Notes: a model not told the origin generated them from the sequence alone. A stretch of DNA of 10,078 nt from Lindgomyces ingoldianus (GCF_010093535.1 NW_022985187.1:128784-138861), one strand, 5' to 3'. Shown: positions 1-5,722, counted from the first letter of the stretch. Program-made: numbers and translations.

Positions 1-29
<29 letters not shown>
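1..29. repeat. (TG)n microsatellite
   Basis: The window opens with an uninterrupted run of TG dinucleotides, about 14 copies, which may continue to the left outside the window. It is a simple sequence repeat with no sign of function. It stands out because TG is otherwise scarce in the adjoining RIP-mutated DNA, so it probably expanded after the mutation or escaped it. Confidence 0.95.
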
Positions 30-31
<2 letters not shown>

Positions 32-463
32 GCAGGAGTATCTGTTACTGTTAGCACTATACAAAAAAAGAAAAAAGCTAAGGAATTATATAGTAAAGCT
101 TAGAAAGTAAAGGATAAAGAAAAAAAAAAAAGAACTTATTATATACACCTTCTTACACACCTGCCTATGTAAAGATTCTACACTATTCTAGCATAAAACT
201 CTACATAAAATAGTTTATACACTACTAAATTACTTATAAGGCAAGCGCATAAAGGCTAGATAATAATAGCCTAAAACACTTTACACTATTTATAAAGCTA
301 TTTACATAGTATAACTAGCTTATCTTAATATACAGCATTATTAAGGCAAGTCTTAATAAATAAAGTAAAGTAAAAGTAGAACATAATTAAATAGACCTAC
401 ATAGATAAAAAAAAAGTAACGCGTATAAAAAGTAACTCTTTAAATAAAAAGAAAAGTTGCTAG
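30..463. other. RIP-mutated AT-rich DNA, no gene
   Basis: This stretch has A-runs, frequent TA steps, very few TG steps but many surviving CA steps, and stops in all frames. The pattern fits C-to-T change in CpA on the - strand (seen as G-to-A on +). The end (about 440-463) is purine-rich and carries GAAAAGTTGCTAG, which recurs before the second LTR-like copy at 1058. I recognise no gene or RNA. Confidence 0.7.
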
Positions 464-743
464 TGTCTATACATAGCAGCAGCGTTATAATCTAGATATA
501 AGTAATTACGCACAAGCAGGACCACATATCTATGTTATATAATGCTTATGCGTAAACCTCTGTGTGCAAACATCTAAATATCCCCCTTTTCCTTTATACA
601 AAGAAAAGACAAGAGTAATAGAACTAGAAACATGTTGCCCTTACCTTACCTACCTTGTACGCTGTGCACACTGTACACTACTCTTACTTTTGCTACTTAA
701 GTGCTTATACCATAAGCAGCTAGCTGTTAGAGCCTATTTAACA
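464..743. mobile_element. LTR-like repeat, copy A (decayed)
   Basis: A 280-bp unit begins TGTCTATAC and ends GAGCCTATTTAACA, so it has TG...CA ends. It shares its start, a central GCTTATGCGTAAAC-like block and its 3' end (AGAGCCTATTTAAC) with copy B at 1058-1288, and less closely with the inverted copy C at 2963-3162. Copies A and B are both preceded by a purine-rich stretch and the same GTTGCTAG. That would fit a polypurine tract next to a 3' LTR in + orientation, but the orientation is inference. A 76-codon open stretch at 564-794 overlaps this unit and runs past its end; I do not regard it as a gene. Confidence 0.5.
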
Positions 744-1057
744 CTTAGTATAATAAATAAAAAAAGGCTTATAATTAATATTATATTAATTTAGAAATTA
801 TATAAAAAAGAAGGTTATAAAAATTAAGTAAATTAATAATAAAAAAAACCTAGTAGATGCTTATATAAAAAAGGCGCTTAACTCTACTCTTAAAAAATAA
901 TTTTACATAACTAACTAGCTACTAGAGTTAAAGTGTTAGTTAATAAACTTAGGCCTATATAAAATAATAAATAAGGCGCTATGCTATAAAAGCTTTAGTA
1001 GTATAAGCAGAGCAAACTATGCAAAGTCTATATAAAGAAAAAAGAAAAAGTTGCTAG
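744..1057. other. RIP-mutated spacer between LTR-like copies A and B
   Basis: About 314 bp of AT-rich DNA with stops throughout and almost no TG. It ends in a purine-rich tract (1036-1050) followed by GTTGCTAG just before copy B. No coding or RNA feature is recognisable. Confidence 0.6.
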
Positions 1058-1288
1058 TGTCTAAACAAAAGTATTTAGATACACTATTAGGCGTTATGTA
1101 ACATAGTCTTATGTCACAGCTGCACGCATAAACAGATAAATATTTCTTTCCTTTACACAGACTTAGAACAAGAACAATTAACACTAGTTACCTGCTACCC
1201 CCCGCGCGATGTGTACACTGTGCAACTCTCTTTGCCTCGCACGTACTTGCTAATTGCAAATGCTAGGTAGCTTAGAGCCTATTTAACA
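1058..1288. mobile_element. LTR-like repeat, copy B
   Basis: A 231-bp unit, TGTCTAAAC...CTATTTAACA, homologous by eye to the inverted copy C at 2963-3162. Shared blocks include GTTATGTAACATAGT, a long stretch around CATAAACAGATAAATATTTC, ACAGACTTAGAACAAGAAC, AATTAACACTAGT and GTGTACACTGTGCAA-like sequence. It keeps more C and G (for example the CCCCCCGCGCG block near 1200) than the DNA around it. TG...CA ends and a size near 230 bp fit an LTR. No flanking target duplication is evident. Long terminal inverted repeats of one DNA transposon spanning 1058-3162 is an alternative. Confidence 0.5.
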
Positions 1289-1321
1289 ATATTATAATTT
1301 TAGTTTAAGTAAAAAAATTAA

Positions 1322-1564
1322 TGTTTAAAAGATATATATTTTATACTATATTTATTAAGTAGATTTTTTTATAATTGCTATTTCTACTCTTATAGTAAAA
1401 AGCAACTTTATTATAATTATACTTTACCTACTAGTTCTAAAGGAAAACAAAAACAAAAAATAAATATAGAAGATAAAGAAGATTTAGAAGAGTTAGAAAA
1501 TAAAATTACTACTAGCGTCTCTAGTTATAATAGTACTACTAGTAATAATAGTAGTTATATATAG
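1322..1564 (+). pseudogene. 80-codon open stretch without ATG, possible coding relic
   Basis: This frame stays open from 1322 (after a TAA at 1319) to a TAG at 1562 but has no ATG. The first half reads as low-complexity Y/F/L. The second half is more protein-like: a lysine/glutamine-rich piece, then an acidic piece (IEDKEDLEELENK), then a Ser/Thr/Asn-rich tail. I recognise no family. The length is modest for such DNA and the stretch may be chance. It could be the C-terminal shred of a transposon or host protein that lost its upstream part to RIP. It lies just downstream of LTR-like copy B and upstream of the minisatellite. Confidence 0.15.
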
Positions 1565-1579
1565 TAAAACTATAAATAA

Positions 1580-1925
1580 AAACTATTTAGTTTATTTTAT
1601 TTATTTAGTTTATTATAGTTATATAATTTATTTAGTTATTTTCTTTATTTTCTTTATTTTCTTTATTTTCTTTATTTTCTTTATTTTCTTTATTTTCTTT
1701 ATTTTCTTTATTTTCTTTATTTCTTTTCCTCTAGTTATTTTTTTATATTTTGTATATTTAGTTTATTTAAGTTATTTAAGTTAAGTTATCTAATGTATTT
1801 AAGTTACTTAGTCTATTTAAGTTACTTAGTTTATTTTAGTTATTTAGCTTATTTAAGTTACTTAGTTTACTTAAGTTATTAGTTTATTTAGATTATTTAA
1901 ATTATTTTACTTAGTTTACTAATTT
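1580..1925. repeat. 9-bp-periodic minisatellite, homogeneous core plus degenerate arms
   Basis: The core (1643-1722) has eight perfect copies of the 9-mer CTTTATTTT plus a partial ninth. To its right (about 1750-1922) is a degenerate array with 9/18-bp periodicity, alternating units such as TATTTAAGT and TACTTAGTT. To its left (about 1590-1640) similar TTTATTTAG units occur. A 9-bp period keeps reading frame, so the degenerate part translates on the - strand as an Asn/Leu/Lys/Ser repeat (N-L-N-K-L-S-like) broken by occasional stops. Whether it was ever coding is unknown. Replication slippage alone could explain it. Confidence 0.85.
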
Positions 1926-2049
1926 TATCTAAATATAGTAGTCTAAGTAAAATAATAAAAATAAAGTTAAAAGTGCTATAAATTTTAAATAGCTAATTAA
2001 AACTTATGTTATACTTTTATACTATTTTTAGTAAATAGTAATTACTACA

Positions 2050-2211
2050 TGTCGCAACCGCTGATCAGGGAGCAATGAGGAGCAAGTCTATTGACTATGA
2101 GAGGCTTATAGGGAGCCTGCCTATGTAGTGAGAGCTCCGGCGCCAAGTGTCTCAGGCTGCTCGTCCGAAACACAGGCGCGACACTAGAACCATGTGCTCT
2201 CTTACGCGACA
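2050..2211. mobile_element. Probable 162-bp solo LTR
   Basis: An island of higher GC is bounded by TGTCGC at 2050 and GCGACA ending at 2211, a 6-bp inverted terminal repeat with TG...CA ends. The flanks are CTACA (2045-2049) and CTATA (2212-2216), a 5-bp target duplication differing by a C-to-T change in CpA context, as RIP would make. On the - strand the unit contains CCTATAAG, a plausible TATA box, about 60 bp from its 3' end, which favours - orientation. No internal region or partner LTR lies beside it, so it is best read as a solo LTR left by recombination. The - strand start, TGTCGCGTA, matches the start of the miniature element's LTR at 4194. Confidence 0.6.
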
Positions 2212-2222
2212 CTATATATACC

Positions 2223-2246
2223 TAGTAATAGTAATTACTATTACTA
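2223..2246. repeat. 24-bp perfect palindrome
   Basis: A perfect 12-bp half-site (TAGTAATAGTAA) is followed immediately by its reverse complement, with no loop, 11 bp downstream of the solo LTR. Its central 13 bp (ATAGTAATTACTA) also occurs at 2035-2047 just upstream of the solo LTR, so the LTR sits between two copies. In such AT-rich DNA this could be chance. Confidence 0.8.
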
Positions 2247-2962
2247 TAGTAAACAGCAACCCTAGGATGCGCTAGATCACACTAGATTGTGCTATTAGGG
2301 TCACAGATTAGACATTAAGACTCTCTGTAGGTGAATTCGCAACAGTAGAATAACTACTAGGATATTTCTTATTATACCTAGTTAGCCACCTTTTTTTAGC
2401 TAAAGTTTAATTCTAACTAGCCTTATTTTTAACATTATTAGCCTTATTATGTTTTTTAAAGACGTAGTAGATTACTTTAGCAGCTTTAGCAGCATTAATA
2501 TAATAATGTTGCTTAGCTTTAGTAACATAGACACCTTTAACACTATATTTCTTTTAATATACTAGTTAGCGCTAGAATAGTTAAGAATAGCGCACACTTA
2601 CCTTTTTAAATAAAGTTATTATAGCTTTATTCTTATTAAAGTTTTTTTTAAGCGCCTTATACTTTTTTTTTTAGTAATATTAGCTTTAGAGTAGGCGCGC
2701 TTTTTAAAAACAACTCTAGTCTTAGTAATTTTACCTATAACACTACTATGCGTGTATAGATAGTTGTTGTACAGGATTTTGTTTTTACTATAAACTATTA
2801 AGAGCTAGAATAGAGCTAATTAAGTTAAATTATGCTATAATAAAAAAACTTATACCTAAAAAAAAACTAAATAATACTGTTTACTAATAACATAACTATT
2901 ATATTAGCCTGTGCTAACTAAGTAAGGTTAAGTAAATTAATAAAAAATTAAAAATTAAAAAT
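2247..2962. other. Mixed stretch: small GC island, then RIP-mutated DNA
   Basis: 2265-2345 keeps CA, TG and some CG and includes TGAATTCGCAACAG; on the - strand it reads TGTTGCGAATTC, which could be the edge of another LTR, but no second end is visible. From 2346 on the DNA is AT-rich. The - strand from about 2560 to 2375 holds a roughly 50-codon lysine/alanine-rich open stretch (reading ...TKAKQHYYINAAKAAK...), then stops. I recognise no family. 2930-2962 is an A/T run with repeated AAAATTA. Confidence 0.5.
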
Positions 2963-3162
2963 TATTAAATAGGCTCTATGCTAGCTATGCAGAGCAAAGA
3001 GGTTTGCACAGTGTATACATTGCAGGGGGGTACTAGTGTTAATTGTTCTTGTTCTAAGTCTGTGCAAAGGAAAGAAATATTTATCTGTTTATGCGTGTAA
3101 CTATAACACATAACTATGTTACATAACACCTAACAACATATCTAAATATTTCTGTTTAGATA
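2963..3162. mobile_element. LTR-like repeat, copy C (inverted relative to A and B)
   Basis: The reverse complement of 2963-3162 aligns by eye with copy B over essentially its whole length. The ends correspond to TGTTAAATAGGC and TTTAGACA in copy B but read TATTAAATAGGC and TTTAGATA here: one G-to-A (in TpG) and one C-to-T (in CpA), both RIP-type changes. Homology stops at these ends, which supports the chosen boundaries. It is either a separately inserted LTR or the right arm of an inverted-repeat element with copy B. Confidence 0.5.
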
Positions 3163-3409
3163 AAAATAATGTTTTTAAAAGCTTATTATTTAGGTTTAAA
3201 AAAGACAAAGAGCTATCTAGAGTTAGCATAGACAGACTACGCGTAAATATGCTAGTAAAAGCTAAAATACACACCTTAAAGCACTTTTTACTAGATTTAA
3301 GATAATAAGCACACTTTATATACTTAATTCTTTTTATGCTATAACATAACTTATTGTCTATAAGTATATAACAGCTACTACTTTTATCTATAATACTTTT
3401 ATAAGACAT
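3119..3409 (-). pseudogene. 96-codon ORF of unknown function, overlapping copy C
   Basis: An ATG-initiated frame runs 96 codons on the - strand. It ends inside the LTR-like copy C, so at least its last 15 or so codons come from repeat DNA. It is rich in Ser, Leu, Lys and Ile, has six cysteines, and lacks Trp, His and Pro. That suits a sequence shifted towards AT. There is no clear signal peptide, membrane segment or catalytic motif. In this stretch CA on the + strand survives (so TGG on the - strand was not turned into TAG), which helps explain why the frame stayed open. I do not recognise the product. It is probably a transposon-derived relic rather than an active gene. Confidence 0.2.
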
Positions 3410-4001
3410 TTTATTAACATATTAAATATAAAAGTTATTAAAATTTAAGTTTATATTAGCTAAAGCTAATTAATTTTTTAAAAAAAACTATAGCTAGACT
3501 ATAATAAAGTAAGCTATAAAAGTCTATTTTTAAGTTATTAAGTAAAGTTAAGTATAAGAAAAGAAGCTAAAAGTAAATTAAATAATAAGTAGGTATAAGT
3601 AAAGTAAGATAAGACTATTAAAGCTTATTAGCACCTCTTTATACTAGATTACACTAAAGTAGCTTAAAATATACTTACTTTAAAAAGTTTAAAATCTTTT
3701 AAATTCTAACTTATAAAAAAAGTAAAAGTGTAAAAAAAATAAACTTTTAAAATAGTTAGACTCTATATATACTATCTTAACTACTACTTTATTAGCATAA
3801 GATATACTGCTATTTTACTTTTACTTTTACTTTATACTTTTACTTTACTTTTATTTAATAACTTTAAGTTATTTTTAAATAAACTTACATAAAATTAACT
3901 AAAATAAGTAGAAGTAAGCCTTTAAAGCATTATATAACACTTTATTATGCTACTTAGGCACATTGTTATCTATTTTATCCTCTAAGTTGTAGAACTACTA
4001 T
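3410..4001. other. Near-saturated RIP DNA, no gene
   Basis: By direct count, 3481-3720 contains no TG at all and only two CA in 240 bases, against abundant TA. All frames are full of stops. A short imperfect TTTTAC repeat occupies about 3812-3854. The right end (3900-4001) leads to the purine tract and LTR at 4014, so at least its end is probably the 3' internal part of that element. I could not match any frame to a known retroelement domain. Confidence 0.65.
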
Positions 4002-4013
4002 AAGAGGGGATAA
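4002..4013 (+). promoter_or_regulatory. Polypurine tract upstream of the 4014 LTR
   Basis: AAGAGGGGATAA directly precedes the TGTAAGG start of the LTR. A purine tract ending at the LTR start primes second-strand DNA synthesis in LTR retrotransposons, and its position here makes the LTR at 4014 a 3' LTR in + orientation. Confidence 0.55.
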
Positions 4014-4112
4014 TGTAAGGCTAGATGTCCTAGAACAGACTAGTATGGCCTCCTCTAACCTGTTTAGAGGTCACATAACCTGTGCTTTGTATATAAGCAT
4101 AAATCCTAACAA

Positions 4113-4117
4113 GCAAG
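4113..4117. repeat. Target-site duplication, left copy (GCAAG)
   Basis: GCAAG lies immediately before the left LTR and recurs at 4549-4553 immediately after the right LTR. A 5-bp duplication is typical of LTR-element integrase. Both copies are perfect. Confidence 0.9.
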
Positions 4118-4194
4118 TGTTGCGTTTGCCAAAAGGTCAACCTCCCAGCTAGCACAGCAGAAGGATATATATAGACGGATAGCTGTACGCGACA
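4118..4194 (-). repeat. 3' LTR of the miniature element (77 bp)
   Basis: In element orientation (- strand) it starts TGTCGCGTACAGC and ends AACGCAACA. TATATATA at about 4166-4173 could act as a TATA box. It is identical to 4472-4548. I found no hammerhead-ribozyme core (no CTGATGA), so it is not a retrozyme-type LTR. Confidence 0.9.
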
Positions 4195-4206
4195 CACCCC
4201 CCAGCT
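4195..4206 (-). promoter_or_regulatory. Polypurine tract of the miniature element
   Basis: On the - strand AGCTGGGGGGTG directly abuts the LTR start TGTCGCG. It nearly equals the corresponding junction of the copia element at 5425-5437 (AGCTGAGGGGGTG, then TGTCAGA). Confidence 0.8.
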
Positions 4207-4352
4207 CGAACCGTGGAACGAGAGAGGTGAAACATGGTGAAACAACCTCAACACACCCTTCCTCTTTCGCCCAAGCAACAGAACTTAGAGACGGATCCAG
4301 TAAGGTAGCCTCTGTAATAGACGCACTGCCTAAATGCTCTTTGCTGAGCGTG

Positions 4353-4449
4353 GGAATCGAACACGCAGTGCTCCGGGATAATGCGATCCTATTGGTGGAG
4401 TAGGGAGAGCAGGGATGCGAAAATTTTCGTGCGCTAACCATCTACACTA
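4353..4449 (-). ncRNA. tRNA-like module with A-box and B-box motifs
   Basis: On the - strand, TAGTGTAGATGG (4449-4438), followed by TTAGCGC, reads like the D-arm and A-box of a tRNA. GTTCGATTCC (4362-4353) matches the B-box and T-loop core GTTCGANNCC. A stem GCGTG/CACGC encloses that T-loop, though with a 9-nt loop instead of the usual 7. The two boxes start 87 nt apart, too far for an intronless tRNA. I could not close an acceptor stem or find a proper anticodon arm; the CGAAAATTTTCG stretch is self-complementary. It is therefore tRNA-derived or a promoter-like relic, not a working tRNA gene. The first TTTT a Pol III transcript would meet after the B-box is inside the 3' LTR (near 4132). Confidence 0.4.
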
Positions 4450-4460
4450 CGCCGCGAACC

Positions 4461-4471
4461 GGGCTCATAAC
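4461..4471 (-). promoter_or_regulatory. Primer-binding site for half initiator tRNA-Met
   Basis: Directly after the 5' LTR (- strand) comes GTTATGAGCCC, the exact complement of GGGCUCAUAAC, the anticodon stem-loop of eukaryotic initiator tRNA-Met (positions 29-39, with the CAU anticodon). Priming by an internally cleaved initiator tRNA half, starting at position 39, is characteristic of copia-type elements. This ties the miniature element to the copia superfamily. Confidence 0.8.
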
Positions 4472-4548
4472 TGTTGCGTTTGCCAAAAGGTCAACCTCCC
4501 AGCTAGCACAGCAGAAGGATATATATAGACGGATAGCTGTACGCGACA
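4472..4548 (-). repeat. 5' LTR of the miniature element (77 bp)
   Basis: It is identical to 4118-4194 over all 77 bases. It is the 5' LTR because the primer-binding site follows it on the - strand. Confidence 0.9.
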
Positions 4549-4553
4549 GCAAG
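4549..4553. repeat. Target-site duplication, right copy (GCAAG)
   Basis: A perfect match to 4113-4117. The host LTR sequence continues from here (GCAAGGCTTAGC). Confidence 0.9.
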
Positions 4554-4650
4554 GCTTAGCAGCAATTTGTCTCTCTTACAATACACTCCTATCTTTCTCT
4601 AAAACCTTGCTCTCAGTGCTATCTATGCTATCTACTATCCCATCTTTACA

Positions 4651-5083
4651 ATAGCACCTAGTAGCCTACTATTTAAGTAAATTCTTCTTTGCTAAGTTAA
4701 AATAGAACATCTTTAATAAAGAGTTAAAATTAATTATTAATGCCTTAAGAATATAAAGAACATAGCTACTAGGCATATAAAAATATTTTAAGGTCTATAT
4801 AGACTCTATAAACTAAACAACTTTTCTTACTACTTAGAACTTACTGCTAAAACATCTTAAATAGTTAATAGAACTTAGCTAGTATAATTTTATTATAAAG
4901 CACATTACTAAAGCATATAACTAATAAGTAGACGCGCTTAGCTAACGCCCTAATTATATAACTAAAAGAATAGAAAACACTGAAGAATCTACAATTTTTT
5001 AAAAAAACTCTTAAAAGACTTCTCTATAATAGACTTACTCTAAAATGCTTTATAGCTTCTTTAATAATAGTATAGTAAGGCTA
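4651..5083. other. RIP-mutated DNA between two LTRs, unassigned
   Basis: By direct count 4681-5040 holds about 4 TG and about 10 CA, so TG is the depleted step, the opposite of the copia interior to the right. One + strand frame (about 4850-5060) is protein-like if its TAG and TAA codons are ignored, ending in a lysine/leucine-rich stretch, but it matches no family I know. It may belong to the element of the 4014 LTR or to another one. GGCTA at 5079-5083 would be the left target-site copy of the copia element; its partner is outside the window. Confidence 0.5.
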
Positions 5084-5424
5084 TGTCAGATTGAAGCACT
5101 GTTTCTAGGCTTCCTGAGATGAATGATGGGTTTGGATATGATGTATGGGATGATTGATTGATTGTATTAATTGTGTTGATTTATCGATCCTTTTTCTGCT
5201 CTACTCGTGTTGCTCGGCTTTTTGTTCTGCCGATCCGAGTCCCTCGCGCACTAGCCCTATGCGCGACCAGCTTGCAACATGCTGCAATTTGCTGCAAAAT
5301 GCTGCAAAATGCTGCAAAATGCAGCAATTTGCAGCAACATACTGTTCGAGCTTATTGCTCGTACTATGTAGCAGCTTTCGTCAAACGTTCCTCCTGTCTT
5401 GACAGTAGGTGCGCATATCTGACA
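5084..5424 (-). repeat. 3' LTR of the copia element (341 bp)
   Basis: It is bounded by TGTCAGAT (5084) and ATCTGACA (ending 5424), an 8-bp inverted repeat with TG...CA ends, and is adjacent to the purine tract. It keeps CG, CA and TG steps and lacks obvious RIP, unlike the element's interior. Three overlapping open frames of 82-97 codons in it come from this low stop density and are not genes. It contains a TGCTGCAAAA array (5278-5338), a CGAGC/GCTCG hairpin (5347-5361) and a short GATT repeat near 5150-5165. Confidence 0.8.
5278..5338. repeat. TGCTGCAAAA tandem array with inverted symmetry
   Basis: Three near-tandem TGCTGCAAAA units are flanked on the left by TGCTGCAATTTGCTGCA and on the right by TGCAGCAATTTGCAGCA, which are almost reverse complements. 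The whole can fold into a long imperfect hairpin inside the LTR. Confidence 0.75.
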
Positions 5425-5437
5425 CACCCCCTCAGCT
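5425..5437 (-). promoter_or_regulatory. Polypurine tract of the copia element
   Basis: On the - strand AGCTGAGGGGGTG directly precedes the LTR start TGTCAGA. The pol stop lies about 37 bp upstream of it, the usual compact arrangement. Confidence 0.8.
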
Positions 5438-5473
5438 TGGACATGCTTTAAGCTGGTTCCTGATTGCGCAACC

Positions 5474-5722
5474 TTAGTATGCTTCCAGGGCTTCCATTCT
5501 TGCTTCAATCTCTTCCATATCCGCTTCCTGACTGACTATCCTCTCCCTGACGTCAACTAGCCGAATTTGCTAAAGAAAGCTTGGCCATTTGCTGGCTAGA
5601 AGCACTTTAGTGAGTCTGTCCGCAAGCATCTTGCTAGAGGGGACATAGACAACCTTAATTGTTTGTTAAGAGACTTCCTGTCAGAGCTAGTAGTTATGGA
5701 TGTTAACATGTTGGAGCTTAGT
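5474..5722 (-). pseudogene. copia pol C-terminus: RNase H end
   Basis: One - strand frame reads through to a TAA at 5474-5476. It contains TKLQHVNIHNY, then VVYVPSSKMLADRLTKVL and ASKWPSFL, followed by an acidic Glu-rich tail (EADMEEIEARMEALEA). The block TKHIDVRYH-like ... VPS..LADxLTK is the hallmark C-terminus of copia RNase H, which degrades the RNA strand during reverse transcription. Four in-frame stops remain: TAG, TGA and TAA codons in the upstream third and one TAG after SFL. At least the TAG codons fit G-to-A change in TGG or C-to-T in CAG. About 640 bp, from here through the LTR, keeps near-normal base composition. This is the best-preserved coding piece in the window. Confidence 0.85.

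Larger units (their letters stand above)
4118..4548 (-). mobile_element. Complete 431-bp miniature LTR retrotransposon (TRIM/SMART type)
   Basis: Two 77-bp direct repeats (4118-4194, 4472-4548) are identical at every base and have TG...CA ends. They flank a 277-bp interior and are bounded by a perfect GCAAG duplication (4113-4117, 4549-4553). The - strand orientation follows from a primer site right after the right-hand LTR (4461-4471) and a purine tract right before the left-hand LTR (4195-4206). Two frames of 82 and 111 codons cross it but read through the LTRs and match nothing, so I treat it as non-coding and dependent on enzymes from another element. Identical LTRs, an intact target duplication and unmutated CA, TG and CG steps point to a recent insertion. 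The size matches the plant-defined TRIM/SMART class. I cannot tell whether this family is already catalogued. Confidence 0.9.
4014..4650 (+). mobile_element. 201-bp 3' LTR split by a 436-bp insertion
   Basis: It starts TGTAAGG and ends CTTTACA, so TGTAA/TTACA form inverted ends. Removing 4118-4553 (the miniature element plus one target-site copy) leaves a continuous 201-bp LTR. GTATATAAG at 4089-4097 is a plausible TATA box in + orientation, and the purine tract just upstream agrees with a + strand 3' LTR. The LTR keeps many CA and TG steps, unlike the RIP-saturated DNA to its left. No 5' partner LTR is visible in the window, so the parent element is truncated, rearranged or rearranged by nested insertions. 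Confidence 0.65.

Noticed and set aside
564..794. 76-codon + strand open frame
   Set aside because: It overlaps LTR-like copy A and runs past its end into low-complexity I/L/N sequence. There is no domain, and it matches nothing I recognise.
1643..1722. CRISPR or telomere-type array
   Set aside because: The units are 9 bp, contiguous and without spacers, and the sequence is not a known telomere repeat; it is a minisatellite.
4030..4441. Two - strand open frames (82 and 111 codons) across the miniature element
   Set aside because: Both read through an LTR, the first into the host LTR and the second from the interior. They overlap each other in different frames and show no retroelement motif. 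Openness follows from the lack of RIP in this insert.
4340..4460. Functional tRNA gene on the - strand
   Set aside because: A- and B-box motifs are present, but the acceptor ends do not pair, no proper anticodon stem can be formed even allowing an intron, and the T-loop is two bases too long.
4118..4548. Retrozyme (LTR element with hammerhead ribozyme)
   Set aside because: Size, initiator-tRNA primer site and purine tract would fit, but neither strand of the LTR contains the hammerhead core CTGATGA with a partner GAAA.
4118..4548. Plain SINE
   Set aside because: The identical direct terminal repeats, TG...CA ends, 5-bp target duplication, primer site and purine tract define an LTR-type element. 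There is no poly-A or simple tail.
4014..4650. Reading the split LTR as a 5' LTR with internal region at 4651 onwards
   Set aside because: The sequence after 4650 (ATAGCACCTAG) is not a convincing primer site, whereas a clear purine tract abuts the left end. RIP could have altered a primer site, so this is not fully excluded.
5154..5508. Three open frames in the copia LTR region, on both strands
   Set aside because: They overlap each other and translate the TGCTGCAAAA array and LTR. They are by-products of normal base composition in a non-coding LTR.
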